Of a DNA stretch of 64,000 bases, positions 8,067 to 16,954 are shown piece after piece (within the stretch, counting starts at the first letter, position 1; the number at the start of each line of letters is the position of its first letter). Both the position numbers and the translations under genes were made by a program. The notes below the pieces were generated by a model. The model saw only the letters and a program-made list of their open reading frames with translations, was not told the DNA's origin and did no database searches. The stretch is taken from the NCBI GenBank assembly GCA_051208045.1, contig JBPJFY010000010.1, positions 85,823-149,822 on the forward strand. The letters are read 5' to 3'. This DNA comes from LZORAL124-50-18 sp051208045 (lineage in GTDB: Bacteria > Pseudomonadota > Gammaproteobacteria > Pseudomonadales > Oleiphilaceae).

Positions 8067-9962
8067 TTATCCTGTTGCTGTTTCCAGAAATGAGTCGAAC
8101 ATCATGAGTGTCCATATTGGCGCGCTATGATCCCTTCTGCCAGACTCATGGTCCGATATCAGTTTTCCAATCTGTGCCGCATCAAAGTAACCCGTAGAGA
8201 GAAGCCGTTCCCCGAGTAGCTGATCATAAACCCTCTGACGAAGGGGGCCTCTAAACCAGCTTGCCAGCGGTACAGCAAATCCCATCTTTTTTCTGTACAA
8301 GACGTCGTGAGGTAAGAGCGGTTCCATTGTATTTTTGAGTATGTATTTTCCGGTTTGTCCCTTAACTTTATATTCTGGTGGTAAACTACTTACCCATTCC
8401 ATTAATTTGTGGTCTAGCAATGGCACGCGAACTTCAAGTGAGTGAGCCATGCTTGCCCTATCGACCTTTGTGAGAATATCACCGACAAGATATGTTTTTA
8501 GATCCAGGTATTCGACCAGATTGAGAGGATGATCAGACGGGCAATCTCTGGCATGTCGATTGAATACCTCTATCGCATTGTACCCAGCCAACTCTTGTCG
8601 AAATCGGCTCGAATACAAAGTTGACCGCATATCATCCTTTAAAATTGAAATGGTATGGAAATACGCTTCAACGGAGTTTCGCCCCAGCGCTTGAAACGTT
8701 GTTTTTGCTCGAAAAACTCGAGGCATCCAGTCCAGTTTGGGGTAGGCTCTACCCAAAAAACCAAATAATGACCGTCTTAACCCGTAAGGAATACGATTTC
8801 GTACCCTTTCCTCCATTAAGTGCCAGACGTGCCTTCTATATCCAGACATCGCCTCATCAGCTCCATCACCGGACAATGCCACAGTTACTCTTTTCCTTGC
8901 CAGTTCACAAACTCGATATGTGGGGATTGCCGAACTGTCGGCATATGGCTCATCGTAGATTTTCGCAAGTTGTCCAATGAGCTCAAAGTCATCGGTGTCT
9001 ACAGTTTCAGTAAAATGATTAGTTTCATACTTGTCCGCGACCAGTCTAGCGTATTCCGATTCATTAAATTTTTTATCATTAAAACCGATAGAGCAGGTGT
9101 TTACCGCAGACTGTTGCATTTGAGACATCAAGGCTACGACTGTACTGGAGTCAACGCCACCGGACAAGAATGCGCCTAAGGGAACATCAGCTATCATTCT
9201 AATGTCGACAGCTTCTCGCATCCTTGCTAACAACTCAACCTGGGCATCTTCGTAACTTATTGCGTTATTGGTAATAAAGGGGATATTCCAATATTGGCGC
9301 AAGCGAGGTTTTGTGTCCCCGGCCTTTATAGACAGAGTATATCCCGGCTCCAGTTTGAATATATTTTTGAATATCGTATTAGGCTCAGGTATGTAACCGT
9401 AGGCTAAGTACTCCTCTACCCTCAAAGGATCAATATGTTTATGTAGCCCATTTGCCTGATACAACGCTTTGAGCTCTGAACCAAACAGGAAACAACCGTC
9501 ATCACTTGATGCATAGAACAGTGGTTTGATACCTAGTCGATCTCGCGCGATGAAAAGTTGTTTTTGCTTCACATCCCAGATTGCAATCGCGAACATCCCC
9601 CGTAATCTTTCGATTACACCCTCGCCCCACTCTGACCAGCCATGTACTATGACCTCGGTGTCAGTTTTGCTTCTGAAAATGTAGCCTTTTTCTATCAGCT
9701 GACTGCGAAGTTCTTGGAAATTGTAAATTTCCCCGTTAAACACAACAACGACAGTTTCAGAATCATTGGTCATCGGCTGCCGACCAAGTACCGAAAGATC
9801 AATGATCGACAACCGCCGATGCGCTAAACCAATTCCATCACCCAGCCAGACTCCGCCTTCATCCGGACCTCGATGGTGCTGGACCTCATTCATCGCCGAC
9901 AATAATTCTCGATCTACGGTGCCTTGACCATTTAAATTGAATATTCCTGCAATTCCGCACAT
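8067..9962 (-). CDS. asnB: Asparagine synthase-type glutamine amidotransferase (second copy)
   Basis: A second 631-residue asparagine synthase-like protein sits just upstream of the first. It begins MCGIAGIFNLNG with the catalytic Cys2 and has the glutaminase blocks HRRLSIIDLS and FNGEIYNFQEL. The synthetase domain contains the PP-loop GAFLSGGVDSST followed by ALSGDGADEAMSGYRR. All expected active-site elements are intact, so this is not a decayed duplicate. It could be true asparagine synthetase, but its place inside the exopolysaccharide operon suggests amidation of a sugar carboxylate. The two proteins differ along their length (642 versus 631 residues, HGG versus AGI at the N-terminus), so they look like old paralogues with separate substrates. 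The ATG at 9962 follows a 24-bp gap. Confidence 0.88.
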   Translation of the reverse strand: MCGIAGIFNLNGQGTVDRELLSAMNEVQHHRGPDEGGVWLGDGIGLAHRRLSIIDLSVLGRQPMTNDSETVVVVFNGEIYNFQELRSQLIEKGYIFRSKTDTEVIVHGWSEWGEGVIERLRGMFAIAIWDVKQKQLFIARDRLGIKPLFYASSDDGCFLFGSELKALYQANGLHKHIDPLRVEEYLAYGYIPEPNTIFKNIFKLEPGYTLSIKAGDTKPRLRQYWNIPFITNNAISYEDAQVELLARMREAVDIRMIADVPLGAFLSGGVDSSTVVALMSQMQQSAVNTCSIGFNDKKFNESEYARLVADKYETNHFTETVDTDDFELIGQLAKIYDEPYADSSAIPTYRVCELARKRVTVALSGDGADEAMSGYRRHVWHLMEERVRNRIPYGLRRSLFGFLGRAYPKLDWMPRVFRAKTTFQALGRNSVEAYFHTISILKDDMRSTLYSSRFRQELAGYNAIEVFNRHARDCPSDHPLNLVEYLDLKTYLVGDILTKVDRASMAHSLEVRVPLLDHKLMEWVSSLPPEYKVKGQTGKYILKNTMEPLLPHDVLYRKKMGFAVPLASWFRGPLRQRVYDQLLGERLLSTGYFDAAQIGKLISDHESGRRDHSAPIWTLMMFDSFLETATG

Positions 9963-9986
9963 TTAGGTAAACTCACGAGCCCATAA

Positions 9987-11150
9987 TCAATTATCGTTAA
10001 CTACTTTAAATTCTGCTCTTTTGCACAGTAGTTTGTCGTAAACTTCAGCATACTGACTGACCATTGCATCGAGGGAAAAATTAGCAGCCACTCTCCTAAA
10101 GCCAGCCTCTCCATGCGCACGAGCCAGATCCTGCGATCGGATATACCGTACCATCGCAGCTGACAAAGCCTCCGAATCAGCTTTTTTCACCAGCGTTCCT
10201 GTCTTACCATCTTCAATGAGGTCGGCATTTCCACCCACATTTGTAGCAATAACAGGCAATGAAGAAGCCATGGCCTCCAATATCGTATTCGAAATGCCTT
10301 CAGCCAACGACGGCAAAACAAAGCAGTCAAATTGTTTCAACATCGCAGGGACATCCGAACTGTTACCGCTAAAGTAACACAATTCCAGCACTCTTCCCTG
10401 TTGCAGAATGCTCTCCAACTCACCACGCTTAGATCCGTCACCAACAAAGCAGAGACGAACAACTTCCCTCATCTCAGGATTTTTTTCTATTAGTGTGCAA
10501 AATGCCTGAGCTAAGAACTTGTGTCCTTTTATTTCTTCCAGGCGTCCCACACAACCAAAGACAAACTGATCTGTTGAGAACAGAGCTCCTTTTGGTTCGG
10601 AGCCCTTTAGACCACTAAAGCGTGTCAGGTCGACCCCGTTACAGATTCGGACAATTTTTTTTGGAGAGATTCCAACCCGTCCAACCAGATAGCTCTCAAT
10701 CTGTCGGGATAGCGGAATTTCAATGTGAACCAAAACTCCAAAAATTCGACGAATTCTCTGGTATTTCTTTACATCGCCATTGGGGTCTCGTACATCCCAA
10801 CCATGCTCGCTGTGAACTCGCGCGGGTATGCCCGCGAAGAAAGCCGGTAACTGAGCTTCGAGGGCAGATAAATTCCGGGTATGCACAATGTCTGGATTTA
10901 TTTTTCGAAGCAGTTTCCACAAGCGCCAATAAACCAAAACATCCTTGCCCGGGCGCTTGTCTACAGAATAGATCGGAACATTTTTGTTTAAGCGCTTCAC
11001 AAATTCCGGACAGAAACCATCCATAGCGACAATCGCATGCCGGTATTTATCTTCTGAAAGGTTGTTGATCAAATTCACAACACCATTTTCGAGCCCACCT
11101 ACAGCAAACCGATGCAGGACATGAACTATGATTGCTGCCTTTGGCTGCAT
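9987..11150 (-). CDS. PEP-CTERM/EpsH1-associated sugar transferase (Stp2-like)
   Basis: This is a GT4 glycosyltransferase of about 387 residues. IIVHVLHRFAVGGLENGVVN is the signature N-terminus of the second sugar transferase of exosortase A loci. The donor site region FVLPSLAEGISNTILEAMA and the NVGGNADLIEDG block are present. The frame is open to 11201, but I choose the ATG at 11150. It sits just before the conserved start of the family, a GGAG lies about 10 bases upstream, and the longer form would overlap the exosortase stop by 17 bp. It acts in the cytoplasm on lipid-linked intermediates. The donor sugar is unknown. Confidence 0.87.
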   Translation of the reverse strand: MQPKAAIIVHVLHRFAVGGLENGVVNLINNLSEDKYRHAIVAMDGFCPEFVKRLNKNVPIYSVDKRPGKDVLVYWRLWKLLRKINPDIVHTRNLSALEAQLPAFFAGIPARVHSEHGWDVRDPNGDVKKYQRIRRIFGVLVHIEIPLSRQIESYLVGRVGISPKKIVRICNGVDLTRFSGLKGSEPKGALFSTDQFVFGCVGRLEEIKGHKFLAQAFCTLIEKNPEMREVVRLCFVGDGSKRGELESILQQGRVLELCYFSGNSSDVPAMLKQFDCFVLPSLAEGISNTILEAMASSLPVIATNVGGNADLIEDGKTGTLVKKADSEALSAAMVRYIRSQDLARAHGEAGFRRVAANFSLDAMVSQYAEVYDKLLCKRAEFKVVNDN

Positions 11151-11184
11151 TACGAGAAGACTCCAATGAATATTTGTTGTTTGA

Positions 11185-12762
11185 TCATTGAGAATAAGCA
11201 ATGCTGGTCGGTGTTTTCGCTAACTGCAACGCCAGGAGTTCAAGATCGCTCCTCACTTCATCTGGAGACAGCTGAAAAGCCGCGGCAACGGATACAAATT
11301 GGCTAATATGGTTTTTTCCTTGTAACCTCAAAACTATTTCCTTGAGTTTCCCTTCCAAATCAGACTTGATAAATTCACCACCTATGGTCCTGAAATTGTA
11401 TGCTAGATAGTTCTTTTTTCCGCCAATAATCAGTTCTTCAGCGACGATCCCATCTTCCCAGGTCACAATACGCCGACCAGACAAATACGAATTATTGTTA
11501 TCCTGGGCTATTGTTCGGTTAACAGAGCTAATCAACTCACCGTCACCTTTCCAAGAGTAGTATGTGGTAGCGTATATCCCAACCTGAACACGATTTTGCC
11601 CCCATAAAACTTTACGGTTCAGTGTTAGGTCTGCATTTTTGAATTGCGGTTCATATTCAATAACACATTGTTCACATAGAGTTAGTGAATTCACTGATTG
11701 AGAGATTCCGGCTTTAACATTGACTGATTCGAATCGATAAATATGCCCGTGCCACACAGGCCAAATACTCAACACTAGAGCAAAAAGTAATGTGCAGACT
11801 ATAAATTGGCGATAGGAGACTGGGTGTTTTGCTGCTTGCTTGCTCGCAGAATGAGGGCTCATCTCTGGTTTGTTAAGGTTATCAGGTGACGAATCTACGG
11901 CAGAGGTGCCTACCTGATCGGTCTCGTCTATCGAATCTCGCCAGAATGATCCAATCCAAAACAGTAAAAACATCACCACGCCAAAAAAGAACCATCCATA
12001 TACTAAGTGATCAGCCCCTGTAGCTAATTGCATATCACTAAAGTGGCCTAAAAGTACAATGAGTATTGCTCTTATACCATTTGCAAATATCGGAACAATG
12101 GCTGACATCGCAAGAAATAGTAATCGTTTCCACCAAACCACATAATTAATATAGGCAAATAACAAACCTATGGTTACAGAGGCAATTAGATAACGCACAC
12201 CACTACAAGCTTCTACTACTGACCAGTGACCGGTAGGCAGAGAAAAATATGTACCCTCACGAAATACTGGAATACCCAACAGCCGCAATCCTGTTACCGC
12301 GAAATCCGCAGTGAAATCTATCATTACAGGCGTGAGCTGGTCTCCCGCAGGAACCATTAAAAAAAGGAAAAATAAAGGAAACAGCGCAATCTTTGTTAAA
12401 CGCCAACCACAGATAACAACTACACCAAGAACAACCATCAATACAAAGGCGAACTGCTCAAACACCAAAATACTGCTGACTCCAGAGATAAGCCAAAAAA
12501 AACCTATGGGTAACAGAGGGATAGCAAAGCGCCAGTCTGGCTGAATAGGGTAATGTTGATCGTTTTTACGGAAAAAAAGGAGATAAACAAAACCGGGAAT
12601 CACGAAAAAGCAGTGGTTGTAGGTTTCTGAACGGATCCAGATATCAACCATTGACTCCAACGTAGAAAAAAAGAGGCAACTCACAATAACGAAAGACAGC
12701 AAAAAAGCCATCAATATGGAGTTTTTGCCATGGAATAGTGCTGTTTTATCCGTTTGCAACAA
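11185..12762 (-). CDS. xrtA: Exosortase A with fused EpsI-type C-terminal domain
   Basis: Exosortases are polytopic inner-membrane cysteine transpeptidase-like enzymes that remove PEP-CTERM sorting tails. The N-terminal ~270 residues contain about eight hydrophobic segments and the three catalytic landmarks: Cys186 in VVEACSGVRYLIAS, Arg231 in ANGIRAILIVLLGH and His252 in DHLVYGWFFFG. Residues ~310-525 form a soluble periplasmic EpsI-like domain, a fusion usual for XrtA and consistent with the 525-residue length. The start is TTG (12762, or 12759) behind a clear GGGAG. The next ATG lies 17 codons in and would still keep all helices. It is followed by stp2 and preceded by femAB, as in other XrtA loci. 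No PEP-CTERM substrate is visible in the window. Confidence 0.93.
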   Translation of the reverse strand: MLQTDKTALFHGKNSILMAFLLSFVIVSCLFFSTLESMVDIWIRSETYNHCFFVIPGFVYLLFFRKNDQHYPIQPDWRFAIPLLPIGFFWLISGVSSILVFEQFAFVLMVVLGVVVICGWRLTKIALFPLFFLFLMVPAGDQLTPVMIDFTADFAVTGLRLLGIPVFREGTYFSLPTGHWSVVEACSGVRYLIASVTIGLLFAYINYVVWWKRLLFLAMSAIVPIFANGIRAILIVLLGHFSDMQLATGADHLVYGWFFFGVVMFLLFWIGSFWRDSIDETDQVGTSAVDSSPDNLNKPEMSPHSASKQAAKHPVSYRQFIVCTLLFALVLSIWPVWHGHIYRFESVNVKAGISQSVNSLTLCEQCVIEYEPQFKNADLTLNRKVLWGQNRVQVGIYATTYYSWKGDGELISSVNRTIAQDNNNSYLSGRRIVTWEDGIVAEELIIGGKKNYLAYNFRTIGGEFIKSDLEGKLKEIVLRLQGKNHISQFVSVAAAFQLSPDEVRSDLELLALQLAKTPTSIAYSQ

Positions 12763-12812
12763 TTAACTCCCTTTTTTGTTGGAGGGTGTCCAGTACACCC
12801 AATACGCCTGTT

Positions 12813-13847
12813 TTAACCCAAATACCTGGACACAAATGGCCCAATAAACTGACTTAACCACAATGGTAAGCGCTGCCAGGTATTGATCATCAATTGATAC
12901 TTGGGATTCAACGGATTCAAATCCGGCAACTCTGTTGATTTCACCAGAACATACTCATAATGCAATGGTGTGGGCTCAAAACCCCAGTGGCGTTTGTAAT
13001 TATATGGTCCGGTGTCGTTCTTGCTTCGACCAAAATCATACTGTTTATAACCTGACTTTCCGGCGCGGCACATTTGGTCAAAGTACATCATGTCCATCGC
13101 TTTTGAATTTCGGCTGATGGGCAACCCTCCCCCATAGTATGGCAGCACGGAATCTTTGTGGTAGAAGCTCATCAACGCACTGTGCAATTCGCCTTTCTTT
13201 TTTACCGACAGAACTTCACAGGCATCCCCGAATTCGCGCTTCAGTTCCAGGAAGAAGCGCTTTGAAAACACCGGCGTGCCAAGATTTCGAACACTTGTCG
13301 CATAGGCGTAGTAAAACTCATCCAAATCATCCGGGAAGGAAACAGACAGATCGTTTTTTAGACACTTACGAACAACAGCACGTTGCTTATATTTCACAGC
13401 AGCAAGATTGTCCTTATCATTGCCAGCAAGGGGGCGAATAAAGGTAGAGTGCAACGACTTGACAAGCCAATCTTCCCTTGTCCGTTGAATATTTCGGATT
13501 TCCAGGTAATCAACATTCAATCGCCTTGCAAGTGCTGCTGCTTCATTTGTGAGCGACAGCATAGCAGCCTCAGAACTAAACACGGGCCCACCATACACAC
13601 AAAACGGCACTGAAACGAGCGCATGACCGAAGAGCAAGCTTTTTACCTCAAACAGAGGCAATATGCCTTGTATCTCTCCATGATCTTCGTTTACCAAGTA
13701 ATGCGGTTGATGACCGAAGGCGTTTTGAATAACGCGCAGCCAGCCAATACGATGAAAAAATGTGGCATCTGACTGCCTGTCCACATATGCATCCCAGCGT
13801 GCATAATCATCTTCGGTAATCTTCCTGGTGCCCGAAAAATGGCCCAT
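12813..13847 (-). CDS. FemAB-like protein, XrtA/PEP-CTERM system-associated
   Basis: This 344-residue protein belongs to the GNAT-fold FemAB/FemX-like family whose classic members add amino acids from aminoacyl-tRNA to peptidoglycan. Visible marks are DATFFHRIGWLRVIQNAFGH near the N-terminus, YLEIRN in the middle, and YYGGGLPISRN followed by YDFGRSKNDTGPYNYKRHWG in the second half. These match the subfamily found with XrtA loci. In such a locus it may attach an amino acid to a sugar or to a lipid-linked unit (inference). The start ATG has an AGGAG about 9 bases upstream. It lies between xrtA (50 bp) and the polysaccharide deacetylase (14 bp). Confidence 0.9.
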   Translation of the reverse strand: MGHFSGTRKITEDDYARWDAYVDRQSDATFFHRIGWLRVIQNAFGHQPHYLVNEDHGEIQGILPLFEVKSLLFGHALVSVPFCVYGGPVFSSEAAMLSLTNEAAALARRLNVDYLEIRNIQRTREDWLVKSLHSTFIRPLAGNDKDNLAAVKYKQRAVVRKCLKNDLSVSFPDDLDEFYYAYATSVRNLGTPVFSKRFFLELKREFGDACEVLSVKKKGELHSALMSFYHKDSVLPYYGGGLPISRNSKAMDMMYFDQMCRAGKSGYKQYDFGRSKNDTGPYNYKRHWGFEPTPLHYEYVLVKSTELPDLNPLNPKYQLMINTWQRLPLWLSQFIGPFVSRYLG

Positions 13848-13861
13848 CTAACTGTGCTCCT

Positions 13862-14719
13862 TTATACACCAACCCGCTGACTCGACTCTATGCCGAAAAC
13901 CTGGTCCATCCGTCCCCAGCTAAAATCATCCAGAAGCCTGGAGAGCCGGTCCATTTGTCTTGAAAGATTCAGATAATGACGAAAGGTTGACTTGAGAGGA
14001 ACATTCTTCTGCCTGGGTTGTTCTGGATCGATTTCCCATGGGTGCATGTAAAAAATGCCAGGTTTACCTTCTTTTTTCTGAAATTGCGTATAAAAATACC
14101 GACTGAGCGCGTAGGGAAACAATCGAAAATACCCTCCGCCTGAAATGGGTAAATTTTTTCCGGCCAAGGGCAATGTCGTCATAGGGATTTCGATCAGGCC
14201 ATTGTTTTTTTCATACTTAAATCGTGGCCAGTCTGGAACGCCGTATAAATCGTGTTTCACGGGATAGGTGCTTGAGCTATAAAGAAAACCCAGCTCCCCT
14301 AACACATCGAACACCCAGGCGCTCTTTTCACACACGGAAAAACTGGGTGCGCGGTAACCAATGACTTTTACTCCGACAAGATCTTCCAGCATGTGTTTCG
14401 ACTTCAATACGTCTGCCCGAAATTCCTCTGCACTTTGCTCGGTGGCTCTTCCGTGAGCATAACCATGACTGGCTACCTCATGGCCTGCTTCAGCGATTCT
14501 TTTTACCAGGCCTGGACAGCGTTCAGCCACCCAGCCCAATACAAAAAATGTGGCCTTGGTATTCTTGCTGTCAAACAGCTCAAGTAAACGATCTGTGTTT
14601 ATTTCAACTCGCAATGGGAGGCGATCCCAATCATCACGTGAGATAGTGTTCTCGAATGCAGAAACGTGAAAGTAGTCTTCCACGTCGATCGTCATCGCAT
14701 TTTGTATATTAGTTATCAT
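13862..14719 (-). CDS. XrtA system polysaccharide deacetylase (NodB-like, with DUF3473 tail)
   Basis: This is a 285-residue carbohydrate esterase 4 family protein that removes acetyl groups from N-acetylated sugars. The metal site is visible: MTIDVEDYFHVSAF supplies the Asp pair (D12, D15), and SHGYAHG supplies His85 and His89. The GYRAPSFSV and FYMHPWEIDP blocks follow. The MTIDVEDYFHV opening and the C-terminal PLKSTFRHYLNLSRQ region are typical of the PEP-CTERM locus subfamily. There is no signal peptide, so it may work on a cytoplasmic precursor. Its likely substrate is an N-acetylhexosamine unit, which would fit the WecB-type epimerase just upstream. The start ATG is 9 residues before the conserved motif. 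Confidence 0.9.
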   Translation of the reverse strand: MITNIQNAMTIDVEDYFHVSAFENTISRDDWDRLPLRVEINTDRLLELFDSKNTKATFFVLGWVAERCPGLVKRIAEAGHEVASHGYAHGRATEQSAEEFRADVLKSKHMLEDLVGVKVIGYRAPSFSVCEKSAWVFDVLGELGFLYSSSTYPVKHDLYGVPDWPRFKYEKNNGLIEIPMTTLPLAGKNLPISGGGYFRLFPYALSRYFYTQFQKKEGKPGIFYMHPWEIDPEQPRQKNVPLKSTFRHYLNLSRQMDRLSRLLDDFSWGRMDQVFGIESSQRVGV

Positions 14720-14753
14720 TGCTATTTGCTACCTGATTCCTTGCGGGTAGAAC

Positions 14754-15917
14754 TTAATAGATTCGCCGATGATCCCCACTCTCTAGCCAGCGAGAGATGT
14801 CATCTACAATTCTTTCCGCGGCTTTGCCATCCCACAACTCGGGTTGACGACCCGCTTTGCCTTTGCCGGAGAGCACGTCGTTAAAAGCGGTTAATATCTT
14901 TTGACGATCGGTACCGACAATCGTGTTTGTGCCTTCTTCTACCGTAATCCACCGTTCGGTATTTTCACGCAAAGTAATGCACGGCACACCCAGCGCGGTA
15001 GTTTCCTCCTGAATACCCCCGGAATCGGTCAATACGACTGTCGCTTCAGACATAAGCGTTATTGAGTCCAAATAACCCACAGGCGCACAAGTAAAAATAT
15101 TGGGATGTGCAAGTTTGTCTAGAAACTTGAACTTTTCCATATTACCCTGAGTTCGGGGATGAACCGCGAATACCACCGGAAGCGCGTCAGCAACTTGCTG
15201 AATGGTGTCCAGCAAATTTTCCAGCGTACCCTGCTCATCCACGTTTGAGGGACGATGGAGCGTTAAGAATGCGAACGCACCTTCGGACTTCTGCAGTGCA
15301 TCAGTGAGACCAGACAGGCCATTCACGTCAGCGACTTGTTCTAAGGACGGCGCTAGACGTTTGTTTTCCAATAGTGTGTCAATCATCACATTGCCGACAA
15401 ACACTACCTTGTCTTTGCTGATTCCCTCATGGGCAAGATTCTTATCCCCCAGACGTTCTGTAGTATAGAGCTTCTGGGAAACACGATCCGTCAACACACG
15501 ATTCACCTCTTCTGGCATTTCCATGTCATTGCTACGTAATCCGGCTTCAACGTGAATGACAGCAATGTGTTTTTTCACTGCAACCAGTGCACAGGCGATG
15601 GTGGAATTGACGTCCCCTACTACCAGGATGGCATCGGGCTTTTCTTCATCCAATACGGCCTCAAACTTCATCATGATTTGCGCTGTTTGCACGGCGTGAC
15701 TTCCGCCACGCACTTCCAGGTCAATGTCCGGTACGGGAATCTGAAGTTGATCAAACAATAGTGTTTTCATAGCGTGGTCATAGTGCTGCCCAGTGTGTAG
15801 CAAGACCGCCTTAATATTGGGGGTTCGCAGTGAAAACTGCTTCATTACAGGTGCAATTTTCATAAAGTTAGGGCGCGCACCTACAATGCACATCACTTTA
15901 TACTGGGGAGCATTCAT
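14754..15917 (-). CDS. wecB: UDP-N-acetylglucosamine 2-epimerase (non-hydrolysing)
   Basis: The enzyme interconverts UDP-GlcNAc and UDP-ManNAc. The 387-residue protein has VGARPNFMKIAPVM at the N-terminus, TGQHYDHAMK, HVEAGLRS, LTLHRPSNVD and the C-terminal UDP-binding region TDSGGIQEETTALGVPCITLRENTERW, all diagnostic of WecB. It is the first gene of the leftward exopolysaccharide wing, 35 bp before the deacetylase gene, and faces the 334-bp divergent control region. UDP-ManNAc made here could be oxidised by the dehydrogenase encoded at 24106-25383 to UDP-ManNAcA (inference). The ATG at 15917 gives a normal full-length start. Confidence 0.94.
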   Translation of the reverse strand: MNAPQYKVMCIVGARPNFMKIAPVMKQFSLRTPNIKAVLLHTGQHYDHAMKTLLFDQLQIPVPDIDLEVRGGSHAVQTAQIMMKFEAVLDEEKPDAILVVGDVNSTIACALVAVKKHIAVIHVEAGLRSNDMEMPEEVNRVLTDRVSQKLYTTERLGDKNLAHEGISKDKVVFVGNVMIDTLLENKRLAPSLEQVADVNGLSGLTDALQKSEGAFAFLTLHRPSNVDEQGTLENLLDTIQQVADALPVVFAVHPRTQGNMEKFKFLDKLAHPNIFTCAPVGYLDSITLMSEATVVLTDSGGIQEETTALGVPCITLRENTERWITVEEGTNTIVGTDRQKILTAFNDVLSGKGKAGRQPELWDGKAAERIVDDISRWLESGDHRRIY

Positions 15918-16251
15918 ACAATATTGTGTAAACCGCTAAAAAATTGAGGGGATGCCGATAATTCTGACGCTAGTCAAGCCACACCGTTTCTTCGAGCTAA
16001 ACGATCAAATTGATCTAAACTGTAAGCAACGAATACCGAATTGAAGAGCTTATCAACCTGTCTCCTTTTTTGGGTGCAGGCTATTAAAGATAACTATTTT
16101 GTTGGATATAGACAAAAAACTAAAGAATTTTTATAGAATTAACGAACAATTTACACATTTTGACAAAAATCGTTAAAAACTTGGCGGTTTGCATTCGTTT
16201 AGAAACAAAAACGACCATATAATTAACCTTTTAAATTCTGGGTGTGCTCAA
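15918..16251. promoter_or_regulatory. Divergent control region of the exopolysaccharide locus
   Basis: This 334-bp AT-rich stretch separates wecB (leftward) from the export lipoprotein gene (rightward), so promoters for both wings must lie here or nearby. It contains no convincing ORF. A TATAAT at 16218-16223 sits about 28 bp before the rightward ATG. At 16003-16015 there is a near-perfect palindrome (GATCAA, centre A, TTGATC) that could be an operator. I found no good sigma-54 -24/-12 pair in either direction. Confidence 0.6.
16218..16223 (+). promoter_or_regulatory. Candidate -10 box for the rightward exopolysaccharide wing
   Basis: TATAAT is an exact sigma-70 -10 consensus. The corresponding -35 is weak (no TTGACA-like hexamer at 16-18 bp), so an activator may be needed. 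A start of transcription near 16230 would exclude the upstream in-frame ATG at 16189 and supports the ATG at 16252. Confidence 0.5.
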
Positions 16252-16893
16252 ATGAAAACTCTAAAGAAATCCTTGGCCCTCCTTTTAATGTCTTCATCAG
16301 CGCTCATTGTGTCAGGGTGTGCCACTCAAACCTCCGGTGAGCTTCCTACGGCACGCGTCATTCAATCCGCGACTGATGTGGCTGGTGATTATAAGTATCT
16401 TATTGGACCTGGAGACAACCTGAAAGTGTTCGTCTGGGGAAATCCGGAAATCAGTGGCACTTTTGATGTTAGACCGGATGGTAAGATTACGACCTCCCTC
16501 GTGGAAGACGTTGAAGTAGCAGGGAAAACCCCGACCCAGGTCGCCCGCGCTATGGAGAAAGCGCTGTCGGTTTATATTCGTGATCCCATCGTGTCCGTGA
16601 GTGTCAGTAATTTCAGTGGCCCATTCAGCGAACAGGTTCGCGTCATTGGTGCGGCAACTGAGCCCAGAGCCATCGCCTACACAGAAAATATGACGCTATT
16701 GGACGTGCTCATCAAAGTAAATGGTCTGGATGAGTTTGCGGCCGGCAATAACTCAACTCTGTTACGGGTCGAAAATGGTGAGTATAAGCGTTATGCGCTG
16801 CGCATGGAGGACCTGATTGAGAGCGGAGACATTACCGCCAACATTGACATATTGCCAGGCGACATTGTCATCATTCCCGAAACCTGGTTTTAA
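16252..16893 (+). CDS. XrtA system polysaccharide export outer-membrane lipoprotein (Wza-like, short)
   Basis: The protein of 213 residues starts MKTLKKSLALLLMSSSA and has a lipobox VSGC, giving a mature lipoprotein after signal peptidase II cleavage. YLIGPGDNLKVFVWGNPE and VRPDGKITTSLVEDVEVAGK are the polysaccharide biosynthesis/export (PES) domain, followed by a SLBB-like region (VRVIGAATEPRAIAY). It would form part of the outer-membrane exit pore, and the short length is typical of exosortase-locus export proteins. The frame is open to 16189, but the lipoprotein signal and the -10 box at 16218 favour the ATG at 16252. It is first in a wing with the chain-length determinant 61 bp downstream. 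Confidence 0.92.
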   Translation: MKTLKKSLALLLMSSSALIVSGCATQTSGELPTARVIQSATDVAGDYKYLIGPGDNLKVFVWGNPEISGTFDVRPDGKITTSLVEDVEVAGKTPTQVARAMEKALSVYIRDPIVSVSVSNFSGPFSEQVRVIGAATEPRAIAYTENMTLLDVLIKVNGLDEFAAGNNSTLLRVENGEYKRYALRMEDLIESGDITANIDILPGDIVIIPETWF

Positions 16894-16954
16894 ACGGGTT
16901 ACCCGAAAACACCTACATCATTCACACATCGCCGTATTATCATGAGGCTGGTAA

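Noticed and set aside
10622..11026. 134-codon rightward ORF antisense to the Stp2-like glycosyltransferase gene
   Set aside because: It lies entirely within a well-supported gene on the opposite strand and shows no domain features.
15970..15980. TTGACT on the minus strand before wecB, considered as a -35 box
   Set aside because: No acceptable -10 box lies 15-19 bp downstream, so I did not annotate a wecB promoter.
16180..16200. TTGGCGGTTTGCA-like stretch upstream of the rightward wing, considered as a sigma-54 promoter
   Set aside because: The GG and GC are separated by 6 bases instead of the 10 required, so it does not fit the -24/-12 spacing.
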